DNA of 64,000 nt, from NCBI RefSeq assembly GCF_018417475.1, contig NZ_CP054856.1, positions 2,077,001 to 2,141,000 of the forward strand, given 5' to 3'. The translations under genes and the position numbers were made by a program. This stretch comes from Novosphingobium decolorationis. Its GTDB lineage: Bacteria > Pseudomonadota > Alphaproteobacteria > Sphingomonadales > Sphingomonadaceae. Every line of letters begins with the position of its first letter. Position 1 is the first letter of the stretch. Below the pieces are notes generated by a model. It did not search any database and was not told where the DNA came from. It saw nothing but the letters and a program-made list of their open reading frames with translations. Below, in pieces: positions 56,090 to 63,877 of this stretch.

Positions 56090-57139
56090 ATGACCAACCC
56101 ACTTGAACCGCCCGTCCGCCAGCGCGGGCGCGCCTCGCTCGATTTCCTGCTTCACTTCGGACGCGGCACGCAAGGCTTGCGCGGCGAGGTCGAGAAGGAC
56201 ATCGCCCGCGTCGTGCCCGACCCTGAGAAGCTGCCGCAGGACATCGACCAGCGCAGCAAGCAGATCGAGCAACGCCTGATGGCCAGCCCGCTCTGGCGCA
56301 CCCAGGCCCTGATTGGGGAATGGAATGCGCGCAACCACGGCCTCATTGCGCGCGAAGCCTTCGAGGAAGTGCGCGCAGACCTCGATCCCGTGATCGCGCG
56401 CTACCAGTCGCAAGGCGCCACCACGCTGGAGCCGGCCCCCGAAGGAACCGAGCCCCCCGCCTACTTCGAGGGAGTCAACTTCCACCGCACCGCGGGCGGC
56501 TGGGAAGACCACGAGATGCAAGGCTACATCCACGGCGAGATCGTCCACCGCAAGCTCGTCAACGCCTTCTTCCCGGGCGGCATCTTCAAGCAGCGCCGCG
56601 CGGTCGCCGCGATGGCGCCGCGCGAGGACTATAAGCGCATCCTCGACATGGGGGCCTCCACCGGCCATTTCACGCAGGCCCTGCAGGAGACCTACCCCGA
56701 GGCCGAAATCACCGGCGTTGACCTTTCGCTGCGCGTTCTCGAGCACGCCCAGCGCATCGGCAACGCGCACGGCTGGGCCTGGAAACTCTACCAGCGTCCC
56801 GCCGAGGACACCGGCTTTGCCGACGCCTCATTCGACCTCGTCGCCTCGTACATCCTGCTCCACGAAATCCCCGCCGACGTGATCCGCCGCGTCTTTGCGG
56901 AGGCCTTCCGCGTGCTGGAGCCAGGCGGCGACATGATCATGTCCGACGTCACCCGTTACGCCGACATGGACAAGCTCTCGGTCTGGCGCGCGGACAGCAA
57001 CGCGCGCCTCGGGGGCGAGCCCTACTGGCGCGAATCCGCGAGCCTCGATCTTGCCGAAGTGGCCCGCGCGGCGGGCTTCGTCGATGTCAGTGCGCAAGGC
57101 ATCTATCCCCACGTCGTGAAGGGACACAAACCGAAATGA
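56090..57139 (+). CDS. SAM-dependent methyltransferase 3
   Basis: A 349-residue close paralog of methyltransferase 2. It shares PAYFEGVNFHRTAGGWEDH, motif I ILDMGASTGHFTQALQ, GVDLSLRVLEHAQRIGNAHG and SDVTRYADMDKLSVWRADS almost unchanged. The N-terminal ~105 residues (QRGRASLDFLLHFGRG, then NHGLIAREAFEEVRADLDP) differ much more. The ATG at 56090 is preferred to 56084 because GAAGAGG ends just before 56084 and needs the extra spacing. Its stop overlaps the start of small protein 2 by ATGA (57136-57139). The substrate is unknown. Confidence 0.84.
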   Translation: MTNPLEPPVRQRGRASLDFLLHFGRGTQGLRGEVEKDIARVVPDPEKLPQDIDQRSKQIEQRLMASPLWRTQALIGEWNARNHGLIAREAFEEVRADLDPVIARYQSQGATTLEPAPEGTEPPAYFEGVNFHRTAGGWEDHEMQGYIHGEIVHRKLVNAFFPGGIFKQRRAVAAMAPREDYKRILDMGASTGHFTQALQETYPEAEITGVDLSLRVLEHAQRIGNAHGWAWKLYQRPAEDTGFADASFDLVASYILLHEIPADVIRRVFAEAFRVLEPGGDMIMSDVTRYADMDKLSVWRADSNARLGGEPYWRESASLDLAEVARAAGFVDVSAQGIYPHVVKGHKPK

Positions 57140-57450
57140 ACGCCGCAGCCATGAACACGATTGCCACGCCCACCAACCCCAAGTCCTACAACCACCCCGA
57201 CCGCCCGACGCTAGTCGATGCGGACGTGGGCCGGGTGGGTAGCGCGGTGCTCGCCCTCACCCGCGAGCTCTGGGTCCTGACCGACCGCGTCGCGGTGATG
57301 GAGGAACTGCTCACGCAAAGCGGCATCGACATCGCCGGGCAGATCGAGACCTTCCAGCCCAGCGCCGCAATGCAGGAAAAGCTCGACGCGCGCGGCAAGC
57401 ACCTCGTCGAGACGATCGTTGCCGCGCTGGCCGGAACAGAGGGCGAGTAG
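57136..57450 (+). CDS. Small protein of unknown function, paralog of 43758-44108
   Basis: A 104-residue soluble protein. RELWVLTDRVAVMEELLTQSG followed by IAGQIETFQP aligns with the small protein behind transporter 1. The N-terminal ~35 residues are proline-rich and not shared. Helical prediction by eye in the ELW...EELL region suggests a coiled or helical pairing surface. It is translationally coupled to methyltransferase 3, supporting a role as its partner or regulatory subunit. No known domain was recognised. Confidence 0.77.
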   Translation: MNAAAMNTIATPTNPKSYNHPDRPTLVDADVGRVGSAVLALTRELWVLTDRVAVMEELLTQSGIDIAGQIETFQPSAAMQEKLDARGKHLVETIVAALAGTEGE

Positions 57451-57463
57451 GAAGCAATCGATT

Positions 57464-57575
57464 CAAGGGGGCATCCCCCCTTGCCCCCATAACAGTCCAC
57501 CTCACCTGGCTGCGCCACGACGGCGCATGAGGGGCGAGGTGGACAGGTTGGGGAGCCCGAGGGCGATGGCCCTCG
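57464..57575 (+). repeat. Three-hairpin intergenic repeat, copy C
   Basis: Hairpin 1 is CAAGGGGGCATCCCCCCTTG (57464-57483). Hairpin 2 is CCACCTC...GAGGTGG (57498-57543). Hairpin 3 is CGAGGGCGATGGCCCTCG (57558-57575). It lies 14 bases after the small-protein stop. Confidence 0.82.
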
Positions 57576-57686
57576 AAATGGTTTCCTTTCCGGCTTGCGA
57601 CCACGGCCACGCGGCCCCTTTCCCTTCACAGGCAATCAGGCCAGACGTTCCTCGTCAGGTTCCCCAATCCAAGGCCTAGCTTCCCG

Positions 57687-58916
57687 ATGTCCGATGCCCC
57701 GCTTGCTGCCCGCGATGACACCACGGCCCAGTCGCTTCGGCGCCGCGCGCTGATCGCGATCATCCTTGTCAACTTCGTCTCCCTGGCAGGCTTCGGGCTG
57801 ATGTTCCCGGTCTTCGCCATCTACAGCCGCCAGATCGGGGCGAGCGGGATCGAGATTGCAGGCGCGGTCGCCGCCTTCTCGCTCGGCCAGTTCCTCTCCA
57901 GTCCGCTGTGGGGGCGCTGGTCGGACCGCTGGGGGCGCCGCCCGGTGATGATCGGTGGTCTGGCCGTGGGCGCGTTCGTCTATGTCCTTCACATCTTCGC
58001 GCTTTCGCCCCTGACCCTGCTGGCTGCCCGCTTCGTGAGCGGGCTTGCCACGGGCAGCTTCTCGATCACCTTCGCGGTGGCCTCGGACCTCTCCACGCGC
58101 GACAACCGCACACATGTCATGGGCATCGTCAGCGCCGGCTTCTCGCTCGGCTTCATCTTCGGCCCGGCCATCGGCGGCGTGACCGCCAGCTTTACAGGCG
58201 AAGACAGCGCCTTTGCGCTGGTCTGCGTGGTGGGCGCGCTGCTGGGCCTGGTCGCCGCGCTTCTGACCTGGTGGCTGATGCCCGAGACGCGGCCCGAGGC
58301 CGCGCCCATCACCAGTGAGCCCAGCGCGGCCGACAAGGGCCCGCTGCTGCGCCGCCCCGGCTTTGCCGCGGCCATTGGCTTTGCGCTCATGGTCTCGATC
58401 GCCTTTGCCCAGATGGAGGCGATCCTCGCGCTCTTTGCGGACGACGTGCTGAGCCTTGATCCGCTTGGCATTGGCCTGCTGTTCGGCGCCATGGGCCTTG
58501 TCACCACGGTCACCCAGTTCACTGTCACAGGCCCTGTTGCCAAGCATCTGGGCGAGGCCGCCATGCTCGCCCTCTCACTCGCGATCATCGCCGCCGGGCT
58601 GGTTGTCCTCGGCTTTGCCCATGGCCTCGTGCTGGCCGGTATCGGCCTGTTCCTGACCTCCAGCGGCTTCGCCCTCGTCAACCCGGCGATCTCGGGGCTG
58701 GTCTCGATGGCCTCACCCGCACATGCGCAAGGGACCGGGCTCGGGGTCATGCAGTCCGCCAACGCCCTGGGCCGCGTTCTGGGGCCACTGGCGGCAGGTC
58801 CGCTCTACGACCTCCAGGGCGAAGCGGCGCCGCTGTTCTGGGGCGGTGCGCTGCTTGCCGCGACGCTGCTTGCCATGCCGCTCGTCACACTGCCGCCGCG
58901 CGAAGCCCCCGCCTGA
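57687..58916 (+). CDS. DHA1-type MFS drug/metabolite efflux transporter
   Basis: A 409-residue protein with about twelve membrane helices. Motif A after helix 2 is GRWSDRWGRRPVMIGG, and a motif C-like GFSLGFIFGPAIGG in helix 5 marks an antiporter of the tetracycline/multidrug DHA1 group. It is unlike the two GPH importers in the cluster and probably exports a product or toxic intermediate. It has its own promoter region behind repeat C and is followed by the IclR pair. Confidence 0.85.
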   Translation: MSDAPLAARDDTTAQSLRRRALIAIILVNFVSLAGFGLMFPVFAIYSRQIGASGIEIAGAVAAFSLGQFLSSPLWGRWSDRWGRRPVMIGGLAVGAFVYVLHIFALSPLTLLAARFVSGLATGSFSITFAVASDLSTRDNRTHVMGIVSAGFSLGFIFGPAIGGVTASFTGEDSAFALVCVVGALLGLVAALLTWWLMPETRPEAAPITSEPSAADKGPLLRRPGFAAAIGFALMVSIAFAQMEAILALFADDVLSLDPLGIGLLFGAMGLVTTVTQFTVTGPVAKHLGEAAMLALSLAIIAAGLVVLGFAHGLVLAGIGLFLTSSGFALVNPAISGLVSMASPAHAQGTGLGVMQSANALGRVLGPLAAGPLYDLQGEAAPLFWGGALLAATLLAMPLVTLPPREAPA

Positions 58917-59066
58917 CACCGCCCTGTTTATCCGCGTGGCGGAGGAACAGGCACAAGTTCGGCCCTCCTGCGCCCAACTTGCGAACGAACCGCTTGCTGG
59001 CCTCCCGACCGAGCCGCACTCTGGGCCCGCACCGGCACGAGCAACGCGGAAGGACAGGCGCAGGCA

Positions 59067-59846
59067 GTGGACAACGGGGTTCCCATCCGGGCGGTCAGCC
59101 GCACGCTCTCGGTGCTGCGCACGATCAACCATGAGCGCGAAGTCTCGCTCACCGACCTCGTCCGCATCGAGAACCTGCCCTACCCCACGATGTTCCGCAT
59201 CGTGCAGACGCTGGTCCACGAAGGACTGATCGAGCGTGACGCCAGCGGCAAGCGCTACCGGGCGACCGCGCTCGTCCACACGCTGTCGAGCGGGTACGAC
59301 GACAGCGCCCTGCGCTCGCGCGCGCAGCCACACATGAGCGCGCTGACCCGCGAGGTGGGCTGGCCGCTGCTGCTGTCGGTGCGGGTCGGCTCGCGCATGG
59401 TCATTCGCGCCTCGACCCACCACGAGACCACGCTCACCTTCCACAACTGGGAAGCGGGTTCGGCCATGCCGATGGAGGGAAGCGCGACGGGCCTTGCCTG
59501 GCTGGCCTATCTGCCCGAGGACCATGCCCGCGACCTGGTGAACTGGGGCAGCGACTACCACACCGGCGGCGAAGCGGCGGATGCGGACCGCCAGGAGACC
59601 ATGTTCGAGGCACTCGCCCGCATTCGGCACGAGGGCTACGCCTGGCGCCCCTCGCTGTTCGGCGATGAGAACAAGACCTCCTCGATCTCGGTGCCGGTGC
59701 TCGATGGCGAGCGCATCCTCGCGGTTCTCACGCTGACCTACTTCTCCGCCGCGATGAAGTCCGATGTCGCGCGGGAACGCTATGTGCAGCCACTCAGGGA
59801 AACCGCCGCCCACATCGCGCACGACGTCACGCCGAATTGCCCCTGA
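59067..59846 (+). CDS. IclR-family regulator 1
   Basis: A 259-residue IclR protein read from a GTG start; no ATG precedes the conserved HTH. The winged HTH (about 5-75) contains SLTDLVRIENLPYPTMFRIV and the effector domain follows from about 85 (ALTREVGWPLLLSVRVGS). It is a paralog of the next gene, with nearly the same VPIRxVxRxxSVLxxIN opening. IclR proteins sense small aromatics or organic acids. Its place at the end of the accessory cluster makes it a candidate reader of the TTCA-N5-TGAACAGC motif. Confidence 0.88.
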   Translation: MDNGVPIRAVSRTLSVLRTINHEREVSLTDLVRIENLPYPTMFRIVQTLVHEGLIERDASGKRYRATALVHTLSSGYDDSALRSRAQPHMSALTREVGWPLLLSVRVGSRMVIRASTHHETTLTFHNWEAGSAMPMEGSATGLAWLAYLPEDHARDLVNWGSDYHTGGEAADADRQETMFEALARIRHEGYAWRPSLFGDENKTSSISVPVLDGERILAVLTLTYFSAAMKSDVARERYVQPLRETAAHIAHDVTPNCP

Positions 59847-59889
59847 GATCGACCTGAAGCTCTTCTCACAGAACGAATTTTTTGAAAAA

Positions 59890-59908
59890 GTTTCCATTAG
59901 GTGGAAAC
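59890..59908. promoter_or_regulatory. Inverted repeat operator upstream of IclR regulator 2
   Basis: GTTTCC-ATTAGGT-GGAAAC is a perfect 6-bp-arm inverted repeat in an AT-rich promoter 92 bases before the ATG. TTTCC/GGAAA resembles classical IclR half-sites, so autoregulation is possible. Confidence 0.55.
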
Positions 59909-59999
59909 ACTTTGCATTTTCGGCTGCAGCGCAGCGCAATTTGCCGATCCTCCTCCCACCACGACGCGAAACCGCGCGAACACAGGGGGAAGTACACAA

Positions 60000-60779
60000 A
60001 TGGAAGGGGTTCCTATCCGCTCCGTCTGCCGGTCCATCTCGGTCCTGCAAGTCATCAATTCGCATGGCCCACTGCCGCTGATGGACATCGCGCGCATCGG
60101 CAACCTGCCCTATCCCACGGTCTTTCGCATCGTGCAGACGCTCGTGCACGAGGGACTGGTCGAGCAGGAACCGACGTCCAAGACCTACCGCCCGACCGCG
60201 CTCGTCGAATCGCTGGCCCACGGCTACCGCTCGGACGGCCCCTTGAGCGAAGCGAGCCGCGAGCCCATCGCCACGCTCACCCGCGACATCGGCTGGCCGG
60301 TCTTCGTCTCGGTACGCGTTGGCCAGCGCATGGTCGTGCGCGAATCGACGCACGCCCAGACCTCGATGACCTTCGAACCGTGCAATCCGGGCGTCACCAT
60401 CCCGCTGCTCAGCAGCACCACCGGCCGCGCCTACCTCTCGGCCCTGCCGACCGCGCGCGTCCACGCGATCCTCGACAGTGCGGAGCGCAACCGCTGGGGC
60501 CTTGATCCCAACTTCGAGCGCGAGGCCTTCCTCGCCCGCCTCGAACAGATCCGCGCCCGCGGCGTAAGCGCGGCTCCCTACACCTCGCGCGAGGCCAACC
60601 GGACCGCCTCCATCGCGGTGCCGATCGTGGCCGACGGCGAAGTGGAAGCGACACTCACGTTGACCTACTTCTTCAACGCGATGAACGAGCAGACCGCAAT
60701 CGAGCGTTACGCCAACCGCCTCCACGCGGTGGCCTCACGCATCTCCGACCGGCTCGAATGCCGCGCGGTGGCCGCCTAG
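60000..60779 (+). CDS. IclR-family regulator 2
   Basis: A 259-residue IclR protein, the tandem paralog of regulator 1. The HTH contains PLMDIARIGNLPYPTVFRIV, the same recognition region NLPYPTxFRIVQTLVHEGL as regulator 1, so both may bind related DNA. The effector domain differs more (TLTRDIGWPVFVSVRVGQ, FEPCNPGVTIPLLSSTTGR), suggesting a different ligand. AGGGGGA lies nine bases before the ATG. It is followed by repeat D. Confidence 0.89.
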   Translation: MEGVPIRSVCRSISVLQVINSHGPLPLMDIARIGNLPYPTVFRIVQTLVHEGLVEQEPTSKTYRPTALVESLAHGYRSDGPLSEASREPIATLTRDIGWPVFVSVRVGQRMVVRESTHAQTSMTFEPCNPGVTIPLLSSTTGRAYLSALPTARVHAILDSAERNRWGLDPNFEREAFLARLEQIRARGVSAAPYTSREANRTASIAVPIVADGEVEATLTLTYFFNAMNEQTAIERYANRLHAVASRISDRLECRAVAA

Positions 60780-61088
60780 AGGGAAAGGGCCATGGAAAGA
60801 ACTGCCTCTGCAAGGGGTCATCACCCCTTGCCCCCGGAATCGGCGACGTCACCTTTCTCGGCCAAGTCGGCGCGACAAAGGTGAGTTCGACAGTCTGGGG
60901 AGCCCGAGGGCGATGGCCCTCGGAAATCCTCTTTCCGTCACCCGGCTTCTTTCCTGCAAACTCTGCGGTTTGCTGATTAAGTTCCCTGGCCTAGCCGCGC
61001 CGGGCGCGCTTGACAGCGCCCGGCAAAATGCAATGCTGACCCGAAATGCGTTGCCGAAAAGCGCGCACCTTGGGGACACCATCACGCG
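60780..61088. other. Intergenic region with repeat D and LysR promoter
   Basis: About 310 bases with no gene. The first half is repeat D. The second half contains TTGACA at 61010-61015, a candidate -35 box for the LysR gene, without a clear -10. Confidence 0.6.
60811..60923 (+). repeat. Three-hairpin intergenic repeat, copy D
   Basis: Hairpin 1 is CAAGGGGTCATCACCCCTTG (60811-60830). Hairpin 2 is CACCTTT...AAAGGTG (60850-60883). Hairpin 3 is CGAGGGCGATGGCCCTCG (60905-60922). It lies 31 bases after the IclR 2 stop. Confidence 0.82.
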
Positions 61089-62045
61089 ATGCCGGCATTC
61101 TCGCGCTTCCTGCGCTACTTCATGGCCGTGGGCCGCCTCGGCTCGATCCGCAAGGCTGCGGACGAGTTGAACCTGTCGGCCTCGGCCATCGACCGCCAGA
61201 TCCTCAACGTCGAGGCCGAGCTGGGCATGCCGCTGTTCGAGCGCCTGCCCACCGGCCTCAAGCTGACCGCGGCGGGCGAACTGATGATGGCCAGCGCCCA
61301 CCAGTGGGAAAAGGGCATGACCGAGGTCCGCGCGCGGATCGAGGACCTGCGCGGGCTCAAGCGCGGCCACGTCGAGATCGCGGTGATCGATGCCCTCACC
61401 CGCGGCTACATTCCCGAGACCGTCCACCGCATCCAGCGCGACTATCCCGGCATCACGATCTCGCTGCGCGTGCTCGACAACGATTCGGTACGCCGCGCGG
61501 TCGCCGAGGGTGAAGTCGATTGCGGGATCATGTTCGATCCCCAATCGCTGCGCGAGTTGAACGTGCGCGCCTACGTGGAAGTGGTGCTCGGCTTCGTCAC
61601 CCCGCCCGGCCATCCCTTCGGCGCGCGCGAGGAGGCCCGCTTCTCGCAATGCGTGGGCGAACCCATCATCGCGCCGGGCGAACCGCTTGCCGTCGGCCAG
61701 CAGGTCGCCCTTCTCGAAGCGGCCACCAGCGTGCCGCTTGAACGGCGCGTCACCTCGGACAATATCCAGATGATATCGGCACTTGTGCGCCAGGGCGCAG
61801 GGATTGGCATCCTCACCTCGCTCGATGTCATGACCGAAGTGCAGGAAGGCCGACTGCAGTTCACGCGCATTGCCGAACCGCTGCTGCGGCCCATGACGCT
61901 GGCATTGTGCACCGCCTCGACGCGCACGCCGTCCTATGCCGCGGCGCTGGTCCTGCGCGAGATCGGCAATGGCTACACCCGCCTTGACCACCGCAGCGCG
62001 CTGGCCGGTTTCGGGACAGATACGGCGCGCGAGGCGGGGGAATAG
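61089..62045 (+). CDS. LysR-family transcriptional regulator
   Basis: A 318-residue LysR protein with one HTH (about 3-62: GSIRKAADELNLSASAIDRQ, PLFERLPTGLKLTAAG) and a normal effector domain from about 90 (GHVEIAVIDALTRGYIPETV). ERLPTGLKLTAAGE is the usual wing. No divergent target gene is present; the next gene is a phosphoribosyltransferase 86 bases downstream. Its regulon is unknown. Confidence 0.88.
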   Translation: MPAFSRFLRYFMAVGRLGSIRKAADELNLSASAIDRQILNVEAELGMPLFERLPTGLKLTAAGELMMASAHQWEKGMTEVRARIEDLRGLKRGHVEIAVIDALTRGYIPETVHRIQRDYPGITISLRVLDNDSVRRAVAEGEVDCGIMFDPQSLRELNVRAYVEVVLGFVTPPGHPFGAREEARFSQCVGEPIIAPGEPLAVGQQVALLEAATSVPLERRVTSDNIQMISALVRQGAGIGILTSLDVMTEVQEGRLQFTRIAEPLLRPMTLALCTASTRTPSYAAALVLREIGNGYTRLDHRSALAGFGTDTAREAGE

Positions 62046-62131
62046 CGCGCGTTCCAATATTGTTTGCAGGGCCGGAATTGGGTAATTCGGAAGGCTCTCC
62101 CTCCTCCAAGCTTTCCTCTCAGGAGTCCCCC

Positions 62132-62665
62132 ATGGACGACACGTCCGAGCCCCAACTGCAGTACCTCGAATACTACGAGGACTTCCTTGCCAAGGTGCGC
62201 GTTGTCTCGCGCAAGGTCGCCGACAGCGACTGGATGCCCGATTTCGTGATCGGGATCGGCCGCGGCGGCCTCGTTCCGGGGTGCTACGTCTCGCACCAGC
62301 TCGACGTCCCCATGCTCTCGATCGACCACTCGGCCAAGCAGCCCGACTTCGCCGACGAGCTCCTCGCCAAGCTCGCGGTGATGAGCGGCGAGGGCAAGAA
62401 GCTGCTGTTCATCGACGACATCAACGACAGCGGCGGCACCATCGAATTCCTGCGCGCGCGCCTTGCCGAACTGGGCGCGGACGCCAGCTTCGTGCGCTTT
62501 GCGGTCATCATCACCAACACCAGCTCGCGCGCGAAGACCGACTACTGGGCCCAGACCATCGATCGCAGCCACGACAAGCGCTGGTTCGTCTTCCCCTGGG
62601 AATCGGTCTCGACCCGGGAAACCATTACCGCCGAAGCGCTTTCGGTACCTGAAAGGCTTGCCTGA
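62132..62665 (+). CDS. Phosphoribosyltransferase-fold protein
   Basis: A 177-residue type I phosphoribosyltransferase. The PRPP-binding loop is KKLLFIDDINDSGGTIEFL, and the FVIGIGRGGLVPGCYVSHQL block is typical of xanthine/hypoxanthine-guanine enzymes of archaeal and alphaproteobacterial type. The ATG at 62132 follows AGGAG by seven bases. It is likely in purine base salvage; base preference is not readable. It is followed by the LOG-family gene, which acts on nucleoside monophosphates, so both fit nucleotide salvage. Confidence 0.84.
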   Translation: MDDTSEPQLQYLEYYEDFLAKVRVVSRKVADSDWMPDFVIGIGRGGLVPGCYVSHQLDVPMLSIDHSAKQPDFADELLAKLAVMSGEGKKLLFIDDINDSGGTIEFLRARLAELGADASFVRFAVIITNTSSRAKTDYWAQTIDRSHDKRWFVFPWESVSTRETITAEALSVPERLA

Positions 62666-62715
62666 GGCCTTCGTGCCTGCCCCTCCCGTGCGATAGCAGA
62701 AAGAAGATCCCGTTC

Positions 62716-63294
62716 ATGCGCATCTGTGTCTACCTCGGTTCCTCCCCCGGCCGTAACCCGATCTACCGCGAGACGGCCGAGCAGTTCGGCACGCTTCTCG
62801 CCAAGCGGGGCATCGGCCTTGTCTATGGCGGGGGCGAAGTGGGCCTGATGGGCGTGATCGCGGACGCGGTCTGCGCGGCGGGCGGCGAGGTGATCGGCGT
62901 GATCCCCGAGGCGCTTCGCGCGCGCGAGAAGGACCACCAGGGCATCACCGAGCTGCACGTGGTCAAGTCCATGCACGAACGCAAGGCACTGATGGCCAAG
63001 CTCTCCGACGGCTTCGTCACGCTTCCGGGCGGCATCGGCACGTTCGAGGAGATGTTCGAGGCCTGGTGCTGGTCGCAGCTGGGCTACCACGCCAAGCCCG
63101 TGGGCCTGCTCAACGTGGGCGATTTCTACAATGGCCTCATCCAGTTCGTCGACAAGATCGTTTCCGAGGGCTTCCTCCAGGACCGCCACCGCGACATGCT
63201 GCTGGTCGACGACAACCCCGAGCGCCTCCTCGACCGCATCATCGAGTTCATTCCGCCCCAGACCGAGCATTGGCTCCACGAAGGCGAGAACTGA
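62716..63294 (+). CDS. LOG-family nucleoside 5'-monophosphate phosphoribohydrolase
   Basis: A 192-residue protein of the LOG/TIGR00730 family (formerly lysine decarboxylase-like). The signature VTLPGGIGTFEEMFE holds the PGGxGTxxE catalytic loop, and GLVYGGGEVGLMG is the nucleotide-binding glycine motif. These enzymes release bases from 5'-monophosphates, in some species cytokinin activation. The length is typical. It is followed by a bidirectional terminator. Confidence 0.9.
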   Translation: MRICVYLGSSPGRNPIYRETAEQFGTLLAKRGIGLVYGGGEVGLMGVIADAVCAAGGEVIGVIPEALRAREKDHQGITELHVVKSMHERKALMAKLSDGFVTLPGGIGTFEEMFEAWCWSQLGYHAKPVGLLNVGDFYNGLIQFVDKIVSEGFLQDRHRDMLLVDDNPERLLDRIIEFIPPQTEHWLHEGEN

Positions 63295-63307
63295 GGCACA
63301 GCTAACG

Positions 63308-63340
63308 CGGGCCGGCGGAGAGACACCTTCCGCCGGCCCG
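63308..63340. terminator. Bidirectional stem-loop between convergent genes
   Basis: CGGGCCGGCGGA pairs with TCCGCCGGCCCG, followed by TTTC on the plus side. It lies between the LOG-family gene and the convergent DUF4269 gene. Confidence 0.75.
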
Positions 63341-63354
63341 TTTCGCATGTGGCT

Positions 63355-63873
63355 CTAGGCAAAGCCCGCCTGCGCAAGAGTGCCGCGCAGTTGGCTATCG
63401 CGCGCCGAGGCCAGCTCGAACAGCCGCGCGTAAGGATCCCCTGCAAGTCCCAGAACCTGTGCGAAGGCCGGTTCGGTCTTGACCCCGCTGCGCCGCACTT
63501 CTCGCACCGCAGCGTGGAAGGCAACTCCACCCAGGGCCAGCAAGCGCCGTTCCACCTCGAAGTGGCGCCACCCCGCCTGCATCGCGACCGGCACTGGCGC
63601 GCCGAAGACTTCGAGGGGCAGATCGCAGATGGAAAACTGCGCGATCACCGCCCGCTCCCCCTGCGTCCACTGCCGCAGGGCGAAGTGCTCGCTCTGTGCG
63701 AAACGCGCCCAAAGCTCGTGCGCAAACGCCTTCGCATCGGGCGCATGGCAAACGATGTCCACATCGCTGCCCGCGACGTCCAGTCCGAGCGGGAAGGTGC
63801 CGACCACACGGGCATCATAGGCCGCCAGGACATCGGGCAATCCGCTCGACGCGAGGATACCGCGCCAATCCAT
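63355..63873 (-). CDS. DUF4269 nucleotidyltransferase-like protein
   Basis: A 172-residue protein with the minimal nucleotidyltransferase-fold signature VGTFPLGLDVAGSDVDIVCH, where the G-hh-x(n)-DhD pattern supplies two metal-binding aspartates. DLPLEVFGAP could hold a third acidic residue. It matches the DUF4269 family, whose substrate is not known. The start lies four bases after the stop of the upstream minus-strand gene, indicating one operon. Confidence 0.78.
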   Translation of the reverse strand: MDWRGILASSGLPDVLAAYDARVVGTFPLGLDVAGSDVDIVCHAPDAKAFAHELWARFAQSEHFALRQWTQGERAVIAQFSICDLPLEVFGAPVPVAMQAGWRHFEVERRLLALGGVAFHAAVREVRRSGVKTEPAFAQVLGLAGDPYARLFELASARDSQLRGTLAQAGFA

Positions 63874-63877
63874 CCGA

